Of a stretch of 23,373 nt of DNA, positions 1 to 5,566 are shown piece after piece. Made by a program: the position numbers and the translations under genes. This stretch comes from JAAXXJ01 sp964412455 (GTDB lineage Bacteria > Nitrospirota > UBA9217): assembly GCA_964412455.1 (NCBI GenBank), contig CAYPOT010000061.1, positions 1 to 23,373 on the forward strand, written 5' to 3'. The notes under the pieces were generated by a model. The model worked only from the letters and a program-made list of their open reading frames with translations, searched no databases and had not been told where the DNA came from. Numbering within the stretch: position 1 is the stretch's first letter; every line of letters starts with the position of its first letter.

Positions 1-1
1 G

Positions 2-82
2 CTGGTGGGCGGGTCTTCGAACCGGAACCGGCTTGCCTTCGAGCGGGAGTTCAACTCGGTCGTGGAAACAATAACGAAGTAA
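2..82 (+). CDS. resB: ResB-family cytochrome c biogenesis protein, C-terminal end only
   Basis: The window opens inside a reading frame that ends with TAA at 80-82. The 26 visible residues include GGSSNRNRLAFEREF, which resembles the end of ResB/Ccs1 proteins, the membrane partner of CcsA in System II haem delivery to apocytochromes c. The stop lies a few bases before the ccsA start, the usual resB-ccsA operon arrangement. The identification rests on a short tail plus this context. The rest of the gene lies upstream of the window. Confidence 0.7.
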   Translation: MVGGSSNRNRLAFEREFNSVVETITK

Positions 83-98
83 TCTCATGGAGGAAATG

Positions 99-1343
99 AT
101 GGACAGTTCCCAGCTCTTCACCTTTGCAACGGTCGCCTATCTTGCCGCCATGGTGGCCTATATCAGCTACCTGGCATTTCGAAAAGAGGGCATAGGAAAG
201 GCCGCTTCGTTCATTACGTACGCGGGACTCGCGCTGCAGACAATCGCCCTGGCTATGCGCTGGGTCGAGTCGTACCAGATGGGGATCGGCCGCGTGCCCC
301 TGTCAAACCTCTACGAGTCGCTCGTCTTCTTCACCTGGAGCACCGTTCTTATCTATCTCCTCGTGGAGTGGAAGTACAAGACCCGGGCCTTCGGCGCCTT
401 CGTGATGCCCGTCGCCTTCCTGGCGCTGGCGTTCATCAATTTCGCCGGCATCAGCACCGATATCTCGCCGCTCGTACCGGCGCTCAAGAGCAACTGGCTC
501 TTCTATCATGTGCTGATCAGTTTCCTGGGCTACGCCGCTTTCGCCGTCGCCTTCGCCGTCAGCATGGTCTTCCTGTTGATCGACATGGAGGATCGCGGTC
601 CGGGTCGCGACCTTGGGATCGGGCTGGGAGCAATGGCGGCGCTTACGGTAGTAGGGTATGCCATGGCTGCCGCAGGTGAGCGGATGAAGCTTACCTTCTG
701 GTTGGGTCTCGGCGTGCTTGTCCTCGTCTGGTTCCTTTATCTTGTCATGCGCGGAGCGAAGAACAAACCTCAGGTGTACCTGTTCTGGTCGCTCTGCGTC
801 ACCCTGGCGGTCGGCCTCATGGTCGCCATGGGCTTCGACATCGTGTATCTGAACCTGACCCATACGCTCCAGCCGGACGAGTCCATGAAACAGCACCTCT
901 TCAAGGCATCGTTCCTGAGCAAGTCCCTGGTCAACGTGCTCATCGCATGGGGACTCATTGCCGGCCTGTTCTGGTTCATCTGGTCGAAGGGCATGTCTTT
1001 CAAAAAGCTGCTGGTCCAGTATGTTCCCAAACAGGACATCCTCGATGACATGACCTACCGTATGATCGCCATCGGATGGCCGCTCCTCACCGCCGGTATC
1101 ATCACCGGAGCGGTCTGGGCGAACAGCGCCTGGGGCACGTACTGGGGATGGGACCCGAAAGAGACCTGGTCGCTCATCACCTGGTTTGTCTATGCCATCT
1201 ACCTTCACTCACGCTACGTACGGGGTTGGAAAGGCACCCAGATGGCCGTCATTTCCGCTGTTGGTTTTCTGGCCGTAATTTTCACCTACCTCGGCGTGAA
1301 CCTGGTTCTGTCCGGCCTCCATTCCTACGGCGGGATGAATTAA
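99..1343 (+). CDS. ccsB: Cytochrome c biogenesis protein CcsA/ResC (called CcsB in some databases)
   Basis: This polytopic inner-membrane protein exports and presents haem for attachment to c-type cytochromes on the outer face of the membrane, together with ResB. The diagnostic tryptophan-rich WWD-type motif WGTYWGWDPKETW lies about residue 345 onwards, followed by a histidine in YAIYLHSRY, as expected for haem-ligating loops. Hydrophobic segments span the protein. The N-terminal part (about residues 10-220) matches the longer ResC/CcsA forms. An in-frame ATG exists at 87, but the ribosome-binding sequence GGAGG at 89-93 lies inside those first codons and sits 5 nt before the ATG at 99, so 99 is preferred. 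It forms an operon with the resB end just upstream. Confidence 0.93.
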   Translation: MDSSQLFTFATVAYLAAMVAYISYLAFRKEGIGKAASFITYAGLALQTIALAMRWVESYQMGIGRVPLSNLYESLVFFTWSTVLIYLLVEWKYKTRAFGAFVMPVAFLALAFINFAGISTDISPLVPALKSNWLFYHVLISFLGYAAFAVAFAVSMVFLLIDMEDRGPGRDLGIGLGAMAALTVVGYAMAAAGERMKLTFWLGLGVLVLVWFLYLVMRGAKNKPQVYLFWSLCVTLAVGLMVAMGFDIVYLNLTHTLQPDESMKQHLFKASFLSKSLVNVLIAWGLIAGLFWFIWSKGMSFKKLLVQYVPKQDILDDMTYRMIAIGWPLLTAGIITGAVWANSAWGTYWGWDPKETWSLITWFVYAIYLHSRYVRGWKGTQMAVISAVGFLAVIFTYLGVNLVLSGLHSYGGMN

Positions 1344-1354
1344 GGAGGAGTGAA

Positions 1355-1830
1355 ATGAAGAAATACACAGCGTATGTATCGATTGTTCTGCTGCTTACGA
1401 TGCTTTCAGGCTGAGGTGCAGCGGCAAAAACGATTGCCGTGAGATCGGCGAGTGAACGATCGGATTTATTGAGCCATATAAAACCCCCGGCACCTGCCGG
1501 GGGAGGGTCATTTCGGAAATTGCAGGAAACGAGGCTGCGCCCACGGGTTATGCGGATATTCTCATAACGGCAAATATAAAGACGCATCTTGAGGGATTTT
1601 ACAAGGGAGAATCCAAAACATCGGCGCACGGCAAAGAGGCCTATCCTTTCCTCTTCAATATCGACGACCAGGCGATACTATGGAAGGCTGAGGAGAAGAA
1701 CATCCATGAACGGAGCAAGGGCTGGTCTCACTTCTGGACATGCGGCCTATCTCGGCGCGTGTCAGAGAAGTCATGTTTGACAATGTGCAATGGATTTCCT
1801 TGTGTTCAGGACAGCGTGCCGAGAATATAG
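1355..1830 (+). pseudogene. Decayed lipoprotein gene, relative of the intact gene at 12907-13515
   Basis: A good ribosome-binding site (GGAGG) precedes the ATG at 1355, which begins a lipoprotein signal peptide: MKKYTAYVSIVLLLTMLSG, then TGA at 1412-1414. In the intact relative the same place is LALVGC, so the stop falls exactly on the lipobox cysteine. After the stop the same frame continues with recognisable sequence (SASERSDL against SQSERTDV). Homology then moves to another frame downstream of the hairpin at 1484-1503, where ADILITANIKTHLEGFY and AYPFLFNIDDQAILWK align with ADMIVKANIKTHEAGYY and GYPFVLNIDGQAAVWK. Similarity fades after about 1710, and the second frame runs to a stop at 1828-1830. 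With a stop, a frameshift and a lost C-terminus, this is a pseudogene. The family has no function that I recognise. Confidence 0.8.
1484..1503 (-). terminator. Perfect 8-bp GC hairpin inside the pseudogene, terminator-like on the minus strand
   Basis: CCCCCGGC (1484-1491), loop ACCT, GCCGGGGG (1496-1503). On the minus strand the stem is followed by TTTTATAT, like an intrinsic terminator. On the + strand no T-run follows. It lies where the pseudogene changes frame, so it may be an inserted or expanded sequence rather than a functional terminator. No minus-strand gene that would need it is visible. Confidence 0.35.
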
Positions 1831-1840
1831 CATATGGTGG

Positions 1841-1869
1841 TTAACTGCATATAGATATGCTAAGATATT
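1841..1869 (+). promoter_or_regulatory. Candidate promoter with palindrome in the spacer, upstream of the response regulator
   Basis: TTAACT (1841-1846) and GATATT (1864-1869) are 17 nt apart and could be -35 and -10 elements. The spacer contains the inverted repeat GCATAT-AG-ATATGC (1847-1860), which could be an operator. The surrounding DNA is AT-rich, so a chance match is possible. The position, 50-80 nt before the regulator gene, is sensible. Confidence 0.35.
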
Positions 1870-1920
1870 ATCGGTGCTTATCTGATACACGAAAAATTAT
1901 AGGATATTAATGGGAGAGTC

Positions 1921-2622
1921 GTGGTCCATCCTATTCTTGTTATAGAAGACGATAAAAAAATCGCCCGTGTCGTGAAGGTCTATCTCGAAGGAGAAGGCTA
2001 CCGGGTGATACACGCGGACCGAGGACGGCCGGCCATCGAAGCAGCACAGAGGGAAAAACCCCTCCTTGTGATCCTGGACCTCATGCTGCCGGACATGAGC
2101 GGCGAGGAAGTGTATCAGGAACTGAAGGTGATCACCGACGTCCCCGTCATCATGCTCACGGCCAAATCATCGGAAGAAGAACGCGTGGCCGGTTTTGCCC
2201 TGGGAGCGGACGACTACGTAATCAAGCCTTTTAGCCCGCGGGAGCTCGTGTATCGGGTCAAGGCGGTCCTCAAGCGCGCAAAGAAACAGGACTTGGCGGG
2301 AGCAGCGGTAGCGAGCTTCAACAAAGGCTCGCTCACCGTGGACGGGCACCGTTACGCAGTGAAGAAAAACGGGGTCCTCCTGAATCTTACGCCAACGGAA
2401 TTCAAGGTGCTTTTCACGCTGGCCTCCCATCCCGAGCGCGTCATGACGCGGGATGAGCTGGTGGATAAGGCCCTGGGCTACCAGTTCGAGGGCTACGAGC
2501 GGAGCATCGACGCCCATATAAAGAACATCCGTCAGAAGATCGAGGACGATCCCAGGAACCCTTCTTTTATCCTTACCGTGTATGGCGTTGGATATAAATT
2601 TATCGGAAAACAAGATGATTAA
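1921..2622 (+). CDS. OmpR/PhoB-family response regulator
   Basis: This is a cytoplasmic two-component transcription factor. The N-terminal receiver carries the acidic pair D10-D11, the phosphorylation site D53 in ILDLMLPD, T80 and K102 in YVIKPF. The C-terminal winged-helix domain (about residues 135-230) has TPTEFKVLFTL, the recognition-helix region RSIDAHIKNIRQKI and the wing VYGVGYKF. The length of 233 residues is normal. Translation probably starts at GTG 1921 after GGAGAG (1912-1917); a nearby ATG at 1910 is out of frame. The kinase gene overlaps its end by 8 nt, so the two are a translationally coupled pair. The direct repeats at 3966-4007, ahead of the next operon, are a plausible target. 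The signal cannot be read from sequence; the genes that follow suggest metal or envelope stress. Confidence 0.93.
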   Translation: MVHPILVIEDDKKIARVVKVYLEGEGYRVIHADRGRPAIEAAQREKPLLVILDLMLPDMSGEEVYQELKVITDVPVIMLTAKSSEEERVAGFALGADDYVIKPFSPRELVYRVKAVLKRAKKQDLAGAAVASFNKGSLTVDGHRYAVKKNGVLLNLTPTEFKVLFTLASHPERVMTRDELVDKALGYQFEGYERSIDAHIKNIRQKIEDDPRNPSFILTVYGVGYKFIGKQDD

Positions 2623-3964
2623 GAGCCTCTGGGTAAAGTTTCTCATACTCCTTATTGCTGTTTCGGTCATCGCCCTGTCCGCAGCGTTCGTCCTGCGGGA
2701 ACTGATGATCCGCGATTTTCGGCAGTACCTTGAGGGTGAGCGTGAGGATCGTGTGTACTGGATTACGGCGGACATTGAGCAAACCTACGACAAATACGGC
2801 GGTTGGAACCGGGAGGTCCTGAGCGAGGACGCTATATGGGCATTAATGCTCGGTTTCGAGACGCGGATTCTCGACCATGAGAACCGCTTAGTCACGGACA
2901 CAGGAAAGGCCCTCATCTCGCTTTCTCCCCTCGTGCGCAGCAGGGTCCTGGCTGTTTCGGAACTCCCGACCCGGAAACAGGCGGAACCATACCTTCCGTA
3001 TCCGCTGTTTCTGGCCGGAAACGAGATCGGCCGGCTTGAGGTCCGGTTCCTGAAACCGCAAAAGGAATCAGTATTCATCAAACGGTCGAACAAGTTCCTG
3101 TTGTTCTCGCTCTTTGCCCTCGGCGGACTTGCTCTCGTCCTGAGCGTCATCGTCTCGAAAAAACTTACCCGGCCCATCAAGCGGCTCACATCCGCGGCTG
3201 CAGCGATCAGCGAAGGGGACTTGAAGGCGCGGGTGCCGGTCACAGGCAAGGATGAACTCTGCAAACTCTCTGAACGTTTCAATAAGATGGCCCAAACTCT
3301 GGAGACCCAGGAGGTGCTCCGGAAAAAGCTACTCTCAAACGTGGCGCATGAGCTGAGAACCCCTCTCGGCGCCATGCGCGGCGAACTCGAAGGCATGATG
3401 GACGGGCTTATACCATCTGATAAAGAACAGCTCCAATCCCTTCATGAGGAAACGGGCAGACTCAGAAAGATGCTCGACGGCATGGAGGAGCTTGCCCAAG
3501 CCCAGGCGAGCGCTCTGACTCTTCGAAAACAGACTGTCCTGCTCAAACCGTATCTGGATAACATCATCGACAGGGTAGGAAGGACCGTGCGTGAAAAGAA
3601 TATTCAATTGAGGCTCGAATGCAGCGACGGGCTGATTGCTTACGCCGATCCGGACCGATTGAGCCAGATCGTGATCAACCTTCTGGACAACGCGATCAAG
3701 GCCGTAAAGAATGAGGGGACGGTGACCATTCGGGCCATTGCGAGAGGCCGCGAGGTCGTCGTTGAAGTGCAGGACACGGGCGCTGGAATAAAGCCGGATG
3801 ACCTTCCCTTCATCTTCGAGCGCTTCTACCGTGCCTCCGAAAGTGGGCTCGGCCTGGGGCTCGCCATTGTCAAGGAACTCGTGGAGGCGCACGGAGGCAG
3901 GATAGAGGTCAAAAGCGAATACGGAAAAGGTTCTGCCTTTAACCTCTTTCTGCCATCGCAGTAA
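2615..3964 (+). CDS. HAMP-domain sensor histidine kinase
   Basis: This inner-membrane sensor kinase is the partner of the regulator just upstream. Counting from the ATG at 2615 there are 449 residues. The first membrane helix spans about 5-28, a periplasmic sensor region about 30-160, the second helix about 161-181 and HAMP about 182-234. The dimerisation helix carries the phospho-acceptor H245 in NVAHELRTPLG. The catalytic domain has the N box NLLDNAIKAV (N359), G1 DTGAG (387-391), the F region IFERFYR and G2 GLGLGLA (411-417). The frame is open back to an ATG at 2582, but the 2615 start gives a clean membrane helix and a short overlap with the regulator stop. The layout resembles CpxA/BaeS-type kinases. 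No metal-binding motif stands out in the sensor region. Confidence 0.93.
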   Translation: MIKSLWVKFLILLIAVSVIALSAAFVLRELMIRDFRQYLEGEREDRVYWITADIEQTYDKYGGWNREVLSEDAIWALMLGFETRILDHENRLVTDTGKALISLSPLVRSRVLAVSELPTRKQAEPYLPYPLFLAGNEIGRLEVRFLKPQKESVFIKRSNKFLLFSLFALGGLALVLSVIVSKKLTRPIKRLTSAAAAISEGDLKARVPVTGKDELCKLSERFNKMAQTLETQEVLRKKLLSNVAHELRTPLGAMRGELEGMMDGLIPSDKEQLQSLHEETGRLRKMLDGMEELAQAQASALTLRKQTVLLKPYLDNIIDRVGRTVREKNIQLRLECSDGLIAYADPDRLSQIVINLLDNAIKAVKNEGTVTIRAIARGREVVVEVQDTGAGIKPDDLPFIFERFYRASESGLGLGLAIVKELVEAHGGRIEVKSEYGKGSAFNLFLPSQ

Positions 3965-3965
3965 C

Positions 3966-4007
3966 CTTCACAATTCTTCATAATTCCTTCGCCGTCCCTT
4001 CACAATT
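3966..4007 (+). promoter_or_regulatory. Three direct repeats CTTCAyAATT, likely response-regulator operator
   Basis: CTTCACAATT at 3966-3975, CTTCATAATT at 3976-3985 and CTTCACAATT at 3998-4007 lie in the 92-nt gap between the kinase gene and the ZraP-like gene. Start-to-start spacings are 10 and 22 nt, close to one and two helical turns, as expected for tandem binding by an OmpR-family dimer. A weak -10-like TAGAGT follows at 4014-4019. Binding by the adjacent regulator is inferred from position. Confidence 0.55.
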
Positions 4008-4056
4008 GTCTGGTAGAGTGTAGCCATACAGCAAACCGGAAGGGAGGTGAACGAAT

Positions 4057-4470
4057 ATGAAAAAGGTGACGGGAATGGTTATGGCGGTCATGGTGGTGTT
4101 TGTGTCGGCAAGCTCGGCTTTTGCCTGGTGGGACGGCCCCGGCATGGGCTACGGGCCGGGCTCTTACAGCGGCGCGAATGCGGAGACCATGAAAAAGTTC
4201 CAGAAGGAGACATTCAGCCTGCGGGACGAGCTGATGACGAAGCAGCTCGACCTCCAGGCCGAGTATGAAAAGCCCGTGCCCGATACGGCCCGCATTGCTT
4301 CGATCAGGAAAGACATCATCGACATCCAGGCGAAGATCCAGGTTGTTGCGGACAAGCATGGCGTCCCCGCGTGGGGTTCCGGCTCCGGCGGCGGCATGAT
4401 GATGGGCAGAGGTATGATGGGCCGCGGCATGATGATGGGAGCAGGGTGTCCCTGCCCCATGTGCCAGTAG
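4057..4470 (+). CDS. Spy/CpxP/ZraP-like periplasmic metal-binding protein, Met-rich tail
   Basis: This is a small exported protein of 137 residues. The signal peptide ends near SASSAFA (about residue 22), followed by an aromatic/glycine segment starting WWDGPGMGYGPG. The helical core (about 45-105) resembles the ZraP/CpxP family: LRDELMTKQLDLQAEYEKP followed by IASIRKDIIDIQAKI. The tail is rich in Met and Gly (MMMGRGMMGRGMMMG) and ends in CPCPMCQ, so it has two kinds of soft-metal ligands. Such proteins act as periplasmic metal-binding chaperones and often damp their own two-component system; ZraP does this for zinc. The start is well supported by GGAGGTG upstream. It lies directly after the kinase, behind the repeat operator, and is followed by a terminator. 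Confidence 0.85.
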   Translation: MKKVTGMVMAVMVVFVSASSAFAWWDGPGMGYGPGSYSGANAETMKKFQKETFSLRDELMTKQLDLQAEYEKPVPDTARIASIRKDIIDIQAKIQVVADKHGVPAWGSGSGGGMMMGRGMMGRGMMMGAGCPCPMCQ

Positions 4471-4493
4471 GTAAAAGCTGAATATCCGTGGGA

Positions 4494-4523
4494 GGAGGGG
4501 GCATCGCGCCCCCTCCGGTTTTT
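4494..4523 (+). terminator. Intrinsic terminator/attenuator after the ZraP-like gene
   Basis: GGAGGGGGC (4494-4502), loop ATCGC, GCCCCCTCC (4508-4516), then GGTTTTT to 4523. The 9-bp perfect GC stem and T-tract are a textbook intrinsic terminator. The next start codon (4528) is only 4 nt beyond the T-run, so downstream genes must be reached by read-through or by another promoter. Confidence 0.85.
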
Positions 4524-4527
4524 AAAA

Positions 4528-4872
4528 ATGATGAAAACATTTTTTGTAGCGTGTTTGCTGCTTTCGGCGGGGTTTTTTGCTGACCCTGCGCCGTCCTTTT
4601 CCCAGCCCGATTGCAACTGGCGCGAGCAGCGACCCTACGGCGACTACTGCCGGGGATCGCGTTGGGGCTGGTATGGGGCGAAAAATCCCGTGAAAACCGC
4701 CGAAGACGCGGGAACGCTTCTGAAGCGGTACTTCGAGGACAAGGACGTGGTCATCGGAAAGATCACGGAGAGAGAATGGTATTTCGAGGCAGACATCAAG
4801 GATAAAGAAGAAAAACTGGTTGACCGCGTGATCGTGGATAAACGGACGGGCAGGATACGGTCGATTTATTAG
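4528..4872 (+). CDS. Periplasmic PepSY-like domain protein
   Basis: This is a 114-residue exported protein. The signal peptide is MMKTFFVACLLLSAGFFADPAPSF-like, with cleavage around residue 25. The mature part has a Trp/Tyr/Arg-rich segment with one Cys (PYGDYCRGSRWGWYG) and then an alpha/beta unit: AGTLLKRYFEDKDVVIGKI, REWYFEADI, and the closing strand VDRVIVDKRTGRIRSIY, typical of PepSY-like domains. The function is not established. The start may be ATG 4528 or ATG 4531. No ribosome-binding site lies upstream because the terminator T-run occupies that position, so expression may depend on read-through or leaderless initiation. It precedes the SHOCT gene by 18 nt and is likely in one operon with it. 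Confidence 0.7.
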   Translation: MMKTFFVACLLLSAGFFADPAPSFSQPDCNWREQRPYGDYCRGSRWGWYGAKNPVKTAEDAGTLLKRYFEDKDVVIGKITEREWYFEADIKDKEEKLVDRVIVDKRTGRIRSIY

Positions 4873-4890
4873 CCTGTGGAGGAGCATATT

Positions 4891-5142
4891 ATGATGGGTC
4901 CTAATTGCTGGTGGGGCTGGCCGGGACATTTCTTCGGCGGGCCTCTGGGTATGATCGTGGGCGTTATTTTCTGGGGAGCGGTGATTTACGGGATTTTTAT
5001 TCTGTTTTCGCGGCTGGCAAAGCGGCCGACGGAGGCTGCCGGAAAACAGGAAACGCCCATGGATATTCTAAAGAAACGGTATGCCAGAGGCGAAATAGAC
5101 GCCGAGGAGTTTGCGCGAAGGAAGAAGGATTTGGAGTCTTAA
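4891..5142 (+). CDS. SHOCT-domain small membrane protein
   Basis: This 83-residue protein has a Trp-rich start (MMGPNCWWGWPGHFFGG), one membrane helix (about residues 17-41, GMIVGVIFWGAVIYGIFIL) and a C-terminal SHOCT motif (about 57-83, MDILKKRYARGEIDAEEFARRKKDL). SHOCT is a short domain often attached to membrane anchors and thought to mediate oligomerisation. The ribosome-binding site GGAGGAG (4878-4884) sits 6 nt before ATG 4891 and fixes the start; an in-frame GTG at 4876 overlaps this site and is unlikely. The gene sits in a small-gene run with the ZraP-like, PepSY-like and DUF302 genes, a frequent grouping in metal-stress operons. Confidence 0.85.
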   Translation: MMGPNCWWGWPGHFFGGPLGMIVGVIFWGAVIYGIFILFSRLAKRPTEAAGKQETPMDILKKRYARGEIDAEEFARRKKDLES

Positions 5143-5172
5143 CCGCAATATATCATCACAGGAGGGACCATT

Positions 5173-5559
5173 ATGGCAAAGTTTGATTACACCGTGGAAA
5201 CCAAGAAGAGCTTTGACGATGCGGTAGCCGCAATCGAGGCAAAGAGCAAGGAGAAGGGCTTCGGGGTGCTTCATGTCCACGACGTGAAGGCAACCCTGGC
5301 GGCAAAAGGGTTTGACCGGGAGCCGCTCAAGATCATCGAGATCTGCAACCCCCGCTATGCGAGTGAGGTGTTGAAAAAGGACGTAAAGATATCCGTGATG
5401 CTTCCCTGCCCTATAAGCGTTTATGAGGAAGGCGGCAAAACGTTCATCAGCACCTTGAGGCCGGGAATGATTCAGGTTTTCTATCCCCAGGCCGGAGTTA
5501 CAGCATTGGCGGAAGAGGTGGACAAAACCGTGCTGAGCATCATAGACGAATCCAGGTGA
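5173..5559 (+). CDS. DUF302-family protein
   Basis: This is a 128-residue soluble protein with no signal peptide. It matches the DUF302 family: an opening strand FDYTVETKKSFDDAVAAIEAK, then GFGVLHVHDVKATLAAKG, the family segment KIIEICNPRYASEVLKKD, VMLPCPISVYEEGGKTFIST and the closing LRPGMIQVF. The two Cys (in EICNP and LPCPI) are typical of the family. Its biochemical role is unknown. The ribosome-binding site GGAGGG (5161-5166) is 6 nt from the ATG. The ATPase gene starts 7 nt after its stop, so the two are almost certainly co-transcribed, which hints at a role in metal or sulfur stress. Confidence 0.88.
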   Translation: MAKFDYTVETKKSFDDAVAAIEAKSKEKGFGVLHVHDVKATLAAKGFDREPLKIIEICNPRYASEVLKKDVKISVMLPCPISVYEEGGKTFISTLRPGMIQVFYPQAGVTALAEEVDKTVLSIIDESR

Positions 5560-5566
5560 GCACATC

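Noticed and set aside
303..1208. Minus-strand open frame of 301 codons
   Set aside because: Antisense to ccsA, which carries clear family motifs; no signal for expression on the other strand.
1412..1414. In-frame TGA read as selenocysteine or a reassigned codon
   Set aside because: The downstream homology also needs a frameshift, other genes here end in TGA (all four ATGA overlaps), and the hairpin is about 70 nt away, too far for a bacterial SECIS.
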